From positions 124,001 through 188,000 of the forward strand of contig NZ_CP051006.1 of NCBI RefSeq assembly GCF_014673495.1: 64,000 nt of DNA, read 5' to 3'. The notes below the pieces were generated by a model. It worked only from the letters and a program-made list of their open reading frames with translations, had not been told where the DNA came from and did not search any database. This stretch comes from Streptomyces griseofuscus. Its GTDB lineage: Bacteria; Actinomycetota; Actinomycetes; Streptomycetales; Streptomycetaceae. This document shows positions 10,701 to 19,876 of this stretch, piece after piece (within the stretch, counting starts at the first letter, position 1; every line of letters begins with the position of its first letter). A program made the position numbers and the translations under genes.

Positions 10701-11168
10701 CCGCGACTGCTGGCCCGGCTCATCGCCGAGCGTGTCCCGGCGGGGGCGCTGACGGCCGCGGCGGGGCCGGCGCCGGCGGAGGGCCCCGCCCCGACGGACT
10801 CCCCGGCCTCGTACGCGCCACCCGCTCCCGCCCCGGCCTCCTCCGCGCCACCCACTCCCACCCCGGTCTCCTCCGCCCCGCCCGCTCCCGCCCCGGCCGC
10901 CGCCTCCGCTCCCTTCGTGCCCGCCCCGCCCGTCGCGGCACCGGCTCCCGTCACCGCGGCCACAGCTGCGGCCGCCCGTCCGGTCGCGCAGGGCGTCGTC
11001 CCCGCCCCGGCCGCCGGAGACTTCGTGACCCGCGGTGAGCTGGAGGAACTCGCCCGCCGTGTCGCGCAGTTGTCGCAGATACAGCTGCAGATGATGTCCC
11101 AGCTCTCGCAGTTGCTCGCGCTTCAGGCCGCCGCGGTGACGGGCCGGCCGACCGAGGTGGCCCGGTGA
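7752..11168 (+). CDS. Type I polyketide synthase module KS-AT-ACP
   Basis: 1138 residues forming one extension module. KS is at about 7-430, with active Cys184 in QTGCSSSLV and histidines His320 (ETHGTGT) and His360 (NIGHLD). AT is at about 530-850, with Ser638 in GHSVGEY; RAFH at 737-740 resembles the HAFH signature of malonyl-specific ATs, so malonyl-CoA is the likely extender (inferred). ACP is at about 915-990, with phosphopantetheine Ser954 in GADSLQM. There is no KR, DH or ER, so a beta-keto thioester results. A long Pro/Ala/Ser linker ends in a helical tail (about 1095-1130) that looks like a docking element for the next protein. No loading domain is present, so the KS must receive its acyl starter in trans. 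The gene overlaps both neighbours by four bases. Confidence 0.95.
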   Translation: MSGSPDPRMAVIGMAFRLPGADTPEQLWRIVRDGEIRITHFGREELAAAGVPPELYTRDDFVGASAILDDIAGFDARHFGMSAREAELTDPQHRLFLECAQHALEDAGYPGERGGTRIGVFASTGYHLYSMQNYLLNNVLPDREMTDWLSRMQVMVGNYADFTATRTSYRLGLTGPSVNVQTGCSSSLVGVQLAAQSLLSGDCDIALAGATAIHLPQVLGYHYVKGSILSKSGRLRAFDATADGTVGGTGVVAVVLKRLDRALADGDTVHGVVRGWGVSNDGSRKRAYTAPSAEGQREAIRYALARAGVGAETIGYLETHGTGTLKGDPIEFEGATAAFREDTERTGYCALGAVKANIGHLDVAAGLAGLVKTLLVLRHGVIPPMAGFSEPNPLLALDGSPFRIPREATPWRQGATPRRAGLTSLGVGGTNVHLVLEEPPDPTPRTARHAAPDVLLVSGSSAEALADNARALRDRLRERPALPIADLVTTAALGRTHGRHRAAVRGDRPGALAEALDAWLEGTDASAAGRATTAAGPREGAPRVVFQFTGQGSPYPGMAAALHDRFPVVREVLEVCDRAHRQETGDPLLPVLLEEGAGVREALRRTDLAQPALFALQCALVRLWHEAGVVPDAVTGHSVGEYAALYAAGALPLADGLRLVTARGRLMRRLCPPGAMVAAALDRPGAAALTASVPGAELAVTNGARAQVLAGPVAAVERLCSLLEAQGTPHERLPVDRAFHTEHMRPMLEAFRAVLEEVPFTPTRLTFVSALDGIARPAGWVPDTDHQVRHTREPVRFDEALRVVGERSPDILLEIGPHTTLSSLARRALPDVRTAPSLRRGDGLGALWGAATELHCAGADVRWELFLDGCGGRRIPLPGYRFQHRNHWTGPRPGAPQDATTTGKEPAVAAEQVQREALVEQILGAIVESTSRNFGEDPSAVAGDTPFFDLGADSLQMINVLRELEKEFEVKVTMRELFEETGTPRLLARLIAERVPAGALTAAAGPAPAEGPAPTDSPASYAPPAPAPASSAPPTPTPVSSAPPAPAPAAASAPFVPAPPVAAPAPVTAATAAAARPVAQGVVPAPAAGDFVTRGELEELARRVAQLSQIQLQMMSQLSQLLALQAAAVTGRPTEVAR

Positions 11169-14100
11169 GCGATCTCGACGAACTGACCGCCTCCCTGGAC
11201 CGCGACCTGGCGGCCATGACCGACCTGGCGGGGCACATCGCCGGCCGACTGGGCACACCCGCGTCCGCGCCCCCCGCCTCCGAGGCGCCGTCCGCCTCGC
11301 CCGCCGCCGAGGTGCACGGCCCCCGGGTGACCGTCGCCCCCGGTTCCGGCATGGTGCGGGACGCCTCGCCCCCGTCGCAGCGCGCCCATCTGGACGACCT
11401 GGTCCGTCGCTTCACGGCGAAGACCCCCACGTCCAAGAGCATCGCCGCCCGCCACCGGCGCGTCCTGGCGGACAGCCGCGCGGTCGTCGGCTTTCGCCGG
11501 GCCACCAAGGAGATGCTGTACCCCCTGGCGGGCAGCAATGCGAGCGGATCACGGCTGGAGGACGTCGACGGCAACTCCTACGTCGACATCACCATGGGCT
11601 TCGGCGTCCTGCTCTTCGGCCACGAACCCGACTTCGTCCGCGAGGCGGTCCGCGAGCACCTGGCACGCGGCATCCGGCTCGGGCCCCGCAGCACCGAGAC
11701 CGGCGAGGCGGCGGAACTGCTGGCCGGACTGACCGGGATGGAGCGGGTCGCCTTCGCCAACTCCGGTACGGAGGCCAACGCCGCCGCCATCCGGCTGGCC
11801 CGCGCCGCCACCGGCCGGGATCGCATCGTCACCTTCCAGGGCGCCTACCACGGGCACGCCGACAATGTGCTGGGCCGCCCGTCCGGCGGCGGCGCCGTCC
11901 CCGTCTCCCGGGGCATTCCGCAGAGCGCCGTGGCGGACCTCACCGTGCTCACCTACGGCAGCGAGGAGGCGCTGGAGGCGATCGAGCGGGATGCCTCGCG
12001 GATCGCCGCGGTCGTGGTCGAACCGGTGCAGAGCCGCCACCCGGCCCTGCAACCGGTGGAGTTCGTCCGCCGGCTACGGGAACTGACCCGGCGGCACGGG
12101 ATCGTGCTGCTCTTCGACGAGATGCTCACCGGATTCCGGCCCGCGGCGCGCGGCGCGCAGGAGCTCTACGGAGTCGTCCCCGACCTGGCGACCTACGGCA
12201 AGCTGATCGGGGGCGGCTTCCCGATCGGCGCCATCGCGGGCCGCGCGGACATCCTGGACGGTGTCGACGGCGGCTACTGGGCCTACGGCGACGACAGCAC
12301 ACCGCCGTCCGACACCACCTTCTTCGGCGGCACCTACCTCCAGCACCCCGTCTCGATGACCGCCGCGCGGGCCGTCCTGGGGCATCTCAAGGAGCACAGC
12401 CCCACTCTCCAGGAACGGCTCAACGCCCGGACCGCCGCCCTCGGCACGGGGCTCAACTCCTTCTTCGAGGAGGAGGAGTTCCCGCTGCGGGTACGGTGGT
12501 TCGGCTCACAGTTCCGCTTCGAGCATCACGCGGACATGGAGTTGCTATACCAGCACCTGCTGCTGCGCGGGGTGTACGTCTGGGAATGGCGCAATTTCTT
12601 CCTGTCCACGGCCCATACGGACGAGGACGTGGCCTTCGTCGCCGACGCGGTCCGCGGCTCCCTGCGCGAGCTGAGAGCGGCGGGCTTCTTCCCCACCCGC
12701 CGCCCCGCCGCCTCCGGGCAGGCTCCCCGCGCCACCGTGCCGGTGCTCGACTCCGCCTCCACCGCGCCGACGGCCCACCGAGGCTCCGCCACGCCGCCCG
12801 CCGTCGCGCCCGCCCCCGCCCCGGTACCCGCCCAGCCGCCGGCCCCCCGCCGTGTCTCGCCCTCCGCGCCTCCCCCGGCCGCCGAGCCCGTCTCGGCCGC
12901 CGCCTCCGTCCCGGCCGCACCAGTCCCGGCCGTGGCCGCGCCGCGCCCCGGCTCGGGAACCGAGGCGGAGACGGCGTCCGCACCCGCGTGCCAACGCCAA
13001 GTCCGCCGTCACACACCGGACTTCAGCCTCTACTTCTTCGGCGACTACCCCCAGCCCCCCGACGGCGACCGCGCGGGGCGCTACGAACTGCTGCTGGAGG
13101 CCGCCCGGTTCGCGGACAAGCACGGCTTCCACGCGCTGTGGATGCCCGAACGCCACTTCAACTCCTTCGGCGGGCTGTTCCCGAACCCCGCCGTGCTCGC
13201 CGCGGCCCTGTCCCGCGAGACGCGGCGGGTCCGCCTCAACGCCGGCTCCGTGGTGCTGCCGCTGCACGACCCGATCCGGGTCGCCGAGGAATGGTCGATG
13301 GTCGACAACCTCTCCGGCGGCCGCGTCGGCCTCGGCGTGGCGAGCGGGTGGAACGCCAACGACTTCGTCTTCTTCCCCGAGCGGTTCGGCCGCCACAAGG
13401 AGGAGATGTTCCGGCAACTGGAGGAGGTGCGCCGGTTCTGGCGCGGCGAGCCCCTGCTGCGTGCCACCGGAGACGGTGATCGCGAGGTCCGGCTCTTCCC
13501 CCGTCCGGTGCAGGACGCCCCGCCCATGTACACCGCCGTGGTCGGCAACCCGGCCTCCTACGAGCAGGCGGCCCGCCACGACCTCGGCATCGTCACCAAC
13601 CTGATGACCCAGAGCGTCGAGCAGCTCGCGGAGAACATCGCCCGCTACCGCGACGCCCGCGCGCGGCACGGCCTCGACCCCGACGCCGGGCGGGTCGCGG
13701 TCCTTCTCCACACCTACCTCGGGGAGTGTCACGACACCACCCGCGCCGAGGCGTTCGAGCCGATGGCCCGTTACATGCGGGCGTCCTTGGCCCTCTTCAA
13801 CGGGGTGACCAACAGCCTCGGGCACCAGGTCGACCTCTCCACCTTCAGCGACGCCGACCTCGACGCCCTCTTCCGGCAGGCCTACGGGCGCTACTGCGAC
13901 CAGAGATCGCTGATCGGCACCGTGGAGGGCGTGCAGCCCGTGGTGGACGCGGTCGCCGCGGCGGGCGCCGACGAGATCGTGGCGCTTGTCGACTTCGGCG
14001 TCCCGCCCGCCCTGCTGCGGTCCGGGCTGCCGCACCTCGACGCCCTTCGGCGCCGCACCCGGCAGCGGGCCGCGGAGACCGAGGCACCCCTGTCCCCGGG

Positions 14101-17100
14101 TCAGGAACGCATCTGGTTCCACGAGAACCTGCTGCCCGGCCGCACCGCCTACAACGAGGTGAAGGCCGTCCGCCTCGACGGCCCTCTCGACACCGTGGCC
14201 CTGCACGAGGCGCTGCGCACGCTCGTCGCCCGGCACGCGAGCCTGCGCACCGTCTTCCGCGAGTCCGGCGGCGAACCCCGTCAGGTGGTCCGCGCGGCGG
14301 GCGAGCCGGACTTCGCGGTCGTGGACGGCGGGAACGACGGCGACGCCGCCGTCGCGCGCGTCCTGGCGGAGGAGAGCGCACGCCGCCACGACCTCGCCGA
14401 GGGCCCGCTGTTCGTCACCCGCCTGGTGCGCACCGGCCCGGACCGGCACGTCCTGGTCCTCTCCTTCCACCACCTGGTGGTGGACGCGGCCTCGGCGGCC
14501 GTGCTCAGCGGCGATCTCTCCGCCCTGTACCGGGCCGCTCGTGACCGCACGGAAGTCGAACTCGCACCCTTGACCTGGAGTTACGCCGAACACGCGGCCG
14601 AGCGGCGGGCTGCCGGGGACGGCCGCTCGGCCGCCGCCGACCTCACTCACTGGCGGAGCGTCCTGGGCGGTCCGCTGCCGGTGCTGGACCTGCCCGCGGA
14701 CCGTCCGCGCCCGCCGGTGATGACCTCCAACGGCCGCGCCGTCTTCCGGACCCTGGACGCCGGACTGTCCCGAAGGCTGCGGGAACTGAGCCGCGCCAAC
14801 CGGAGCACCCTGTTCATGACGCTCCTCGCGGGGTACGCCGCGATGCTGCACCGGGTCACCGGCCAGGAGGACATCGTCGTGGGCACACCCGTCTCGGACC
14901 GGCCGGAGCGTGCGAAGGGGCTGATCGGGTTCTTCGTCAACACCCTCGCCCTGCGTTTCGACCTCTCCGGCGACCCGTCCTTCCGCACGCTGCTGCGGCG
15001 GGTCCGGTCCGTGGCCCTCGACGCCTACGACCACGCGGGGGTCCCCTTCGAGACGGTGGTGCGGGAACTGTCCCCAGAACGCCGGACCGACCGTACCCCG
15101 GTGTTCCAGGTGCTCGCCGAATTCCAGCCGACCGAGCCCTTCCGCTTCGATCTCCCCGGTATCGCGGCCACCCCGCTGGACGCCGGCCCCGACAAAGCGC
15201 TGACCGACCTCACCGTCTACTTCACCGACCAGCCGCAGGGCATCCGCTGCCACCTCGAGTACAACAGCGATCTCTTCGACCCGGAGACCGTCGACGGCTT
15301 CTTCGGGGTCCTCGACGCTCTGCTCACCGCGGCGGCCGACGCCCCGGACACCCCGCTCTCCGCGGCGCTCCGGACGGCGGCGGAAGGCGACCCGGTACCG
15401 GAGAGCTGGGAGCACGGGGCGGAGCGTCCGGTGGACGCCACCACCCTCGACGCCTGGGTGGCACGCCGGGCCGGCGAACGGCCCGACGCGCCGGCGGTCC
15501 TCGACCGCGGCTCGGTGCTGACGTACGGCGAGCTGGACGAGCGCGCGAGCCGTCTCGCTGCCGCGCTCCGGGAGCAGGGCCCCCTCGCGGACGACCCGGC
15601 GGCGGTGGTCGCCGTCCGGCTGCCGCGTTCCGCGGACCTGGTCGTCGCCGCCCTGGCCGTGCTGAGGACAGGCCGCGCCTACGTGCCGCTCGACCCGTCC
15701 CTGGGCGCGGCGCGGGCGGCCCAGGTGATCGCCGAGTGCGGGGCCCGGGCGGTGGTGTGCCTGCCGGAGGCCGCGGCCGAACTCGGTCTGCCCGCCACGG
15801 TCGCCGTCGTACCGCCCGACGCGAGCCCCACGGGACCGGCCGGCGCCACCGTGTCCGGCGTCCCGGGGACCCGGGACGGCGCCTCCCCCTGCTGCGTCCT
15901 GTACACCTCTGGCAGTACCGGCGTGCCCAAGGGGGTGGTACTGACCCACCGGGGCCTCGTCGACCTCTGCCAGTGGCACCACCGGCGGTTCGGCCTCCGG
16001 GAGAGCGACCGCTCTGCGCTGGTCTCCAGCCAGAGTTTCGACGGCTCGCTGCTCGAACTGTGGCCCGCGCTGACGGCCGGGGCGTCCGTCGCCGTGGCCG
16101 ACGACGCGGTCCGTCGCGACCCGCGCGACCTGGCGCGCTGGTACGCCGCCCACCGTGTCACCGTCGCCTTCCTCCCCACCGCACTCGGCGAGCAGGTGCT
16201 GCGCCTGCCCGCCGGGGACCAGCCGCCACTGCGGGTCCTCATGCTGGGGGGCGAGGCACTGCGCACCAGGCCGCGCCGGGAAGCGCCCTACGAGACCGTG
16301 AACATCTACGGGCCCACCGAGACGACCGTGCTGTGCACCACCGACACGGTCGCCCCGGACGGCGAGGGCCCCGTCCCGATCGGTCGGCCGGCCGACAACG
16401 TGCGCCTGCGGGTGGTGGACGAGGCGGACAAGCCGGTCCCGGTCGGCGCGGTCGGTGAGCTGTTGGTGGGCGGACCGGGGCTGGCACTCGGCTATCGCGG
16501 GCTTCCCGATCTCACGGCCGAGCGCTTCACGGCCGACCCCGTCGGCGGGGACAGGGCGGCCGACCGCTTCTACCGCACGGGTGACCTGGTGCGATGGACG
16601 CCCCTGGGGCGGCTGGAGTTCGTGGGGCGCCGCGACGACCAGGTCAAGATCCGCGGTTTCCGGGTCGAGCCGGAGGAGGCTGCCCGCGCGCTGAACGAGC
16701 TGACCGGTGTGGCCCGCGCCGTGGTCCTCGGGCTGCGGCGGGAGAACGGTGAGGCGTATCTCGCCGCGTACGTGGAACCCGACCGCGCGCTCGGCGACGA
16801 CCGCCCGCAGCGGGAGGCGTTCGCCGGGCGTCTGGCAGCGGAGCTGGCCGCACGTCTGCCGGACCATCTGGTTCCGCGCGCCTGGCGGATCGTCCCGGTG
16901 CTCCCGCTGACCGGGACCGGCAAGCTGGACCGCGACGCCCTTCCCGCGCCCGACCTGGTCACCCCTGCCGCCCGGCCCGCGAGCCCCGCCGGATCCGCGC
17001 GCCCCGCGGTGGTCGCGAAGGCCACCGAGCCGGTGCACCCCACCGAGCACGGAACGACCGGGGACCACGGCGAGCGCGGCATCATGGAGAGCGGACGGAC

Positions 17101-18649
17101 GCCCGGCACGGACAGACGCGGCCAGGTCGAGCGGCGGCTGTGGGAGTTGTGGGCCCAGGAGTTCGGCCTCGCACCCGAACAGCTCGGTGCCGACGCGCAT
17201 TTCTTCGACCTCGGCGGCCACTCGCTCAGCGCCATGCGGCTGGTCAACCGGGTCCGCGAGGAGTGGGGCGACGACTACCCGATGGTCCTCTTCTACCAGG
17301 AGCCCACCCTCGGCGCGATGGCGGCCCGCCTCACCGGGAGTGGTGCCGCCCCCGCCCTGCGCGAGGGCCCGGCCACCGAGACGCAGGCCCGGTTCGCCGA
17401 ACTGCACGCCGTCCACGACCGGCCCCAGGTGTTCAACGTCGGTCTGCGCGTCACCTTGCGGGGACCTCTCGACGAGGACGCTCTGCGCCGCGCCCTGGAC
17501 GGGCTGGTGGAGCGTCACGAGGCGCTGCGCACGCGGCTGGTGCGCGACGGCGAAGGCGCCTGGCGGCAGGAGGTGCTCGCCCCTCGCCCGGTGGACTTCC
17601 CGGTGGAGGACCTGACCGGCCTGTCCGGTCCGGACCGCGAGGCCGCACTGCGCCGGGCGGCCGAGCGGGCCGCCGAGACACCGCTGGACCCCTCTACCGG
17701 GGAGGTGCTGTCCGGCAGGCTGCTGCGCGCCGGGGAACAGGAGCGGACCCTGCTGCTGGTGCTGCACCACTGCGCCTGCGACGGGTGGGCGGTGAGTCTG
17801 CTGCTGCGCGAACTCGCCGTGCTCTACCGGGCCTTCCTGGACGGCACGGACCACGGGCTGCCGTCGGCGCCCCAGCAGATCGAACACGCCCACCGCGAGG
17901 CCGAACGGGACGCCGCCACCTTCGGGCGCCGGCTCGAGTACTGGCTGCGGGAGCTGGACGGGGCGGACTTCTCGGCGACCGTGCCACCGGACCGGCGACG
18001 CCCCGAGACCCTGAGCGGGCGGGGTGGCGTGGTGACGTTCACGGTGCCGGCCGAGGTGCGGGCCGACGTGCAGCGGCTGGCCGCGCGGCGCGGCACCACC
18101 CCGTTCGCGGTGACGGCGGCCGCCCTCGGCCGCACGATCGCCGGGGAGGCCGGCGCGGCCGACGTCCTGCTGAACATCTCCTACGCCAACCGGGAGAGCA
18201 GTGCCGACGAGGCGCTGGTGGCCTGCACGGTCACCGGGTTCACCCTGCGGGTGAGGGACGCGGCCGCTGGTCCCTTCGCCCACCTGGTGGACCGGGTGTC
18301 CCTCACAGCGCTGCGGGGCATGGACCACGCCTTGCCGGCCCGACGCATCGCGCCCGCGATGCGCGAACGCACGGGGGCGGAGATGCCGGCGATGCTGCCC
18401 CTCGGGTTCGCCTACCAGAGTTCGCTGGACACCGGATTGTCCCTCCCCGGGGTCACCACTTCTGTCGAGGACCTGGCACCGGCCGCGGCACGTTCGGAGT
18501 TCATCGTCGTCCTCACCCCCGCAGGGGATGTGCTGGAGGGTGCCGTGGAGTACTCCGCGGATCTGTGGGACCGGGAGACGGTCGAGTCCTGGACCGGCCG
18601 GTACCTCGGGGTCCTGCGGAAGTCGGTGCGGGAGGCGCTGGACGGCTGA
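11165..18649 (+). CDS. Hybrid synthetase: aminotransferase-luciferase-like monooxygenase-C-A-PCP-C
   Basis: 2494 residues starting at GTG. Order: short helical docking N-terminus; class III PLP aminotransferase about 70-510, with PLP lysine Lys346 in TYGKLIGGG; Pro/Ala linker; FMN-dependent luciferase-like monooxygenase (the secondary-metabolism LLM type) about 615-965, with WMPERHFNSFGG and VASGWNAND; condensation domain about 975-1410, with H1102 H1103 and D1107; adenylation about 1425-1940, with YTSGSTGVPKG and NIYGPTETT; PCP about 1985-2060, Ser2020 in GGHSL; second condensation domain about 2065-2494, H2201 H2202 and D2206. Known microginin and puwainaphycin enzymes place AMT and monooxygenase after KS-AT-ACP to make a 3-amino-2-hydroxy acyl unit; I infer the same here. 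The A-domain pocket reads D-G-L-F-M-G-I-V, which I cannot assign to a substrate. No thioesterase is present. Confidence 0.95.
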   Translation: MSDLDELTASLDRDLAAMTDLAGHIAGRLGTPASAPPASEAPSASPAAEVHGPRVTVAPGSGMVRDASPPSQRAHLDDLVRRFTAKTPTSKSIAARHRRVLADSRAVVGFRRATKEMLYPLAGSNASGSRLEDVDGNSYVDITMGFGVLLFGHEPDFVREAVREHLARGIRLGPRSTETGEAAELLAGLTGMERVAFANSGTEANAAAIRLARAATGRDRIVTFQGAYHGHADNVLGRPSGGGAVPVSRGIPQSAVADLTVLTYGSEEALEAIERDASRIAAVVVEPVQSRHPALQPVEFVRRLRELTRRHGIVLLFDEMLTGFRPAARGAQELYGVVPDLATYGKLIGGGFPIGAIAGRADILDGVDGGYWAYGDDSTPPSDTTFFGGTYLQHPVSMTAARAVLGHLKEHSPTLQERLNARTAALGTGLNSFFEEEEFPLRVRWFGSQFRFEHHADMELLYQHLLLRGVYVWEWRNFFLSTAHTDEDVAFVADAVRGSLRELRAAGFFPTRRPAASGQAPRATVPVLDSASTAPTAHRGSATPPAVAPAPAPVPAQPPAPRRVSPSAPPPAAEPVSAAASVPAAPVPAVAAPRPGSGTEAETASAPACQRQVRRHTPDFSLYFFGDYPQPPDGDRAGRYELLLEAARFADKHGFHALWMPERHFNSFGGLFPNPAVLAAALSRETRRVRLNAGSVVLPLHDPIRVAEEWSMVDNLSGGRVGLGVASGWNANDFVFFPERFGRHKEEMFRQLEEVRRFWRGEPLLRATGDGDREVRLFPRPVQDAPPMYTAVVGNPASYEQAARHDLGIVTNLMTQSVEQLAENIARYRDARARHGLDPDAGRVAVLLHTYLGECHDTTRAEAFEPMARYMRASLALFNGVTNSLGHQVDLSTFSDADLDALFRQAYGRYCDQRSLIGTVEGVQPVVDAVAAAGADEIVALVDFGVPPALLRSGLPHLDALRRRTRQRAAETEAPLSPGQERIWFHENLLPGRTAYNEVKAVRLDGPLDTVALHEALRTLVARHASLRTVFRESGGEPRQVVRAAGEPDFAVVDGGNDGDAAVARVLAEESARRHDLAEGPLFVTRLVRTGPDRHVLVLSFHHLVVDAASAAVLSGDLSALYRAARDRTEVELAPLTWSYAEHAAERRAAGDGRSAAADLTHWRSVLGGPLPVLDLPADRPRPPVMTSNGRAVFRTLDAGLSRRLRELSRANRSTLFMTLLAGYAAMLHRVTGQEDIVVGTPVSDRPERAKGLIGFFVNTLALRFDLSGDPSFRTLLRRVRSVALDAYDHAGVPFETVVRELSPERRTDRTPVFQVLAEFQPTEPFRFDLPGIAATPLDAGPDKALTDLTVYFTDQPQGIRCHLEYNSDLFDPETVDGFFGVLDALLTAAADAPDTPLSAALRTAAEGDPVPESWEHGAERPVDATTLDAWVARRAGERPDAPAVLDRGSVLTYGELDERASRLAAALREQGPLADDPAAVVAVRLPRSADLVVAALAVLRTGRAYVPLDPSLGAARAAQVIAECGARAVVCLPEAAAELGLPATVAVVPPDASPTGPAGATVSGVPGTRDGASPCCVLYTSGSTGVPKGVVLTHRGLVDLCQWHHRRFGLRESDRSALVSSQSFDGSLLELWPALTAGASVAVADDAVRRDPRDLARWYAAHRVTVAFLPTALGEQVLRLPAGDQPPLRVLMLGGEALRTRPRREAPYETVNIYGPTETTVLCTTDTVAPDGEGPVPIGRPADNVRLRVVDEADKPVPVGAVGELLVGGPGLALGYRGLPDLTAERFTADPVGGDRAADRFYRTGDLVRWTPLGRLEFVGRRDDQVKIRGFRVEPEEAARALNELTGVARAVVLGLRRENGEAYLAAYVEPDRALGDDRPQREAFAGRLAAELAARLPDHLVPRAWRIVPVLPLTGTGKLDRDALPAPDLVTPAARPASPAGSARPAVVAKATEPVHPTEHGTTGDHGERGIMESGRTPGTDRRGQVERRLWELWAQEFGLAPEQLGADAHFFDLGGHSLSAMRLVNRVREEWGDDYPMVLFYQEPTLGAMAARLTGSGAAPALREGPATETQARFAELHAVHDRPQVFNVGLRVTLRGPLDEDALRRALDGLVERHEALRTRLVRDGEGAWRQEVLAPRPVDFPVEDLTGLSGPDREAALRRAAERAAETPLDPSTGEVLSGRLLRAGEQERTLLLVLHHCACDGWAVSLLLRELAVLYRAFLDGTDHGLPSAPQQIEHAHREAERDAATFGRRLEYWLRELDGADFSATVPPDRRRPETLSGRGGVVTFTVPAEVRADVQRLAARRGTTPFAVTAAALGRTIAGEAGAADVLLNISYANRESSADEALVACTVTGFTLRVRDAAAGPFAHLVDRVSLTALRGMDHALPARRIAPAMRERTGAEMPAMLPLGFAYQSSLDTGLSLPGVTTSVEDLAPAAARSEFIVVLTPAGDVLEGAVEYSADLWDRETVESWTGRYLGVLRKSVREALDG

Positions 18650-18671
18650 CGCCGCCCGGGGTGCCGGCCAC

Positions 18672-18703
18672 GGGGGTGAGTTCCTTTCGCGGAACTCACC
18701 CCC
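18672..18703 (+). terminator. Strong hairpin terminator after the synthetase gene
   Basis: Perfect 13-base inverted repeat, GGGGGTGAGTTCC and its complement, around a six-base loop (TTTCGC), 22 bases after the synthetase stop codon. There is no T-tract, as is usual in Streptomyces. It closes the three-gene operon, so the genes from 21.7 kb on have their own promoter. Confidence 0.85.
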
Positions 18704-19104
18704 CTGCGGCACGACGGCTGCCTCGGTGTCGTCTGCCCAGACCCTGGGCCGTAGCCATCCCGCGACACGGGGCTCGCCGCCAGCGCCTGTTGTACGCCGG
18801 GTCGCGCCTCTTCATCTCGGCGTCTACAGGGAGATACGTGGCACCGCAAAGCGGGGGCGTTCAGTCCAGAGCAGCGAGCACTGCCCCTGCCGGTTTCGGC
18901 TTATGGCGCACCGACCTGACGGGGTGTCGGCTCGTGCCGCTGTTCCCCCGTCGGAACCACCGTGGTGACCGCTGACGGCGGCTACCGCGCCACCCTCCCG
19001 GAGGCGGCCCACCGTGAAGGACGCCGCACAGGCGACGAGCCACGGTGAAACTGGATGGTGGTCCCGGACCGTCTCTGGTAGTCGACGCCCTCAACGCCCG
19101 CACC
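18704..19104. other. Intergenic stretch, no gene seen
   Basis: About 400 bases between the terminator and the broken pentapeptide-repeat gene. No frame looks protein-like on either strand. Confidence 0.4.
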
Positions 19105-19680
19105 ACCGACCACGACTTCACCGGATTGGCCCTACTACGACCACGGAGCCACCTCAGATGATCCGATCGGCTGGCGCGGCGTCCACGTCCCCCTTCACAC
19201 GGCGTGCCTGGCCCACCTGGAGGAGGCTGATCACACCGCCTGCCTGGCCGCTCTGGTACAGCTGCCTGCTGCCGACATCGACCACCGCGGCACTCTCTTC
19301 ACCGACGAGCTGTCGAACGAACGGCTGACCGCGCTCACAGACCCCGCTACGGGCCGTCCCCGCTTTGGCCAAGCAAACTTCGAGCAGGCGACGTTCAGCG
19401 GTGACGCCGTGCTCGAAGGGCCGAAGTTCGACGGCGATGCCTGATTCCGTGGCGCGGAGAGATCGGTGGCATCGCCGATTTCGGCGGGGCGACGTTCAGC
19501 AGCGATGCTTCGTTCCGCGAGGTGGGGTTCACAGGCGGCGCCTGGTTCGGTGGTGCGGAGTTCCGCGGCGACGCGAGGTTTTTCAATGCCGAGTTCGAAC
19601 GCGCCACAGGGGTGGGGCCGTTGGTCTGCACAGGGACGCTGGATCTGTCTGAATCAGTGTTCCAGGCCGCCGTGCGAGCA
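19105..19680 (+). pseudogene. Pentapeptide-repeat protein, frameshifted and truncated
   Basis: One frame reads PDWPYYDHGA, DPIGWRGVHVPLHTACLAHL and IDHRGTLFTDELSNERL, then begins the five-residue repeats (FGQANFEQATFSGDA) and stops near 19443. A second frame resumes the repeats (FSSDASFREVGFTGGAWFGG) and the post-repeat block GPLVCTGTLDLSESVF. These blocks occur in this order in a large Streptomyces pentapeptide-repeat family with a zinc-ribbon-like N-terminus. At least one frameshift and loss of the C-terminal half leave it non-functional. Confidence 0.8.
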
Positions 19681-19876
19681 GCGGGGCCTGCTTTCGCGCC
19701 TCGATCTCCTCGATCGGCTGCCCGGGCACGGTCGCGCGTCGTGCCGTGTCCGGGTCTGCGCCGTCGTCCAGGAGGTGCCGCTCGATGCGGTCGGCGTCCG
19801 GGTGTCAGTAGGGCGTGTATCGAGAGCGCGGACAGGCCGGCGGGGTGGTGCCCCTGCCGGGCCCGTCCGCTCTCTG

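Noticed and set aside
12545..18712. Very long open frame of about 2055 codons on the minus strand
   Set aside because: It is the antisense shadow of the large synthetase gene; the composition is Gly/Arg/His-rich with no domains, while the plus strand has intact catalytic motifs throughout.
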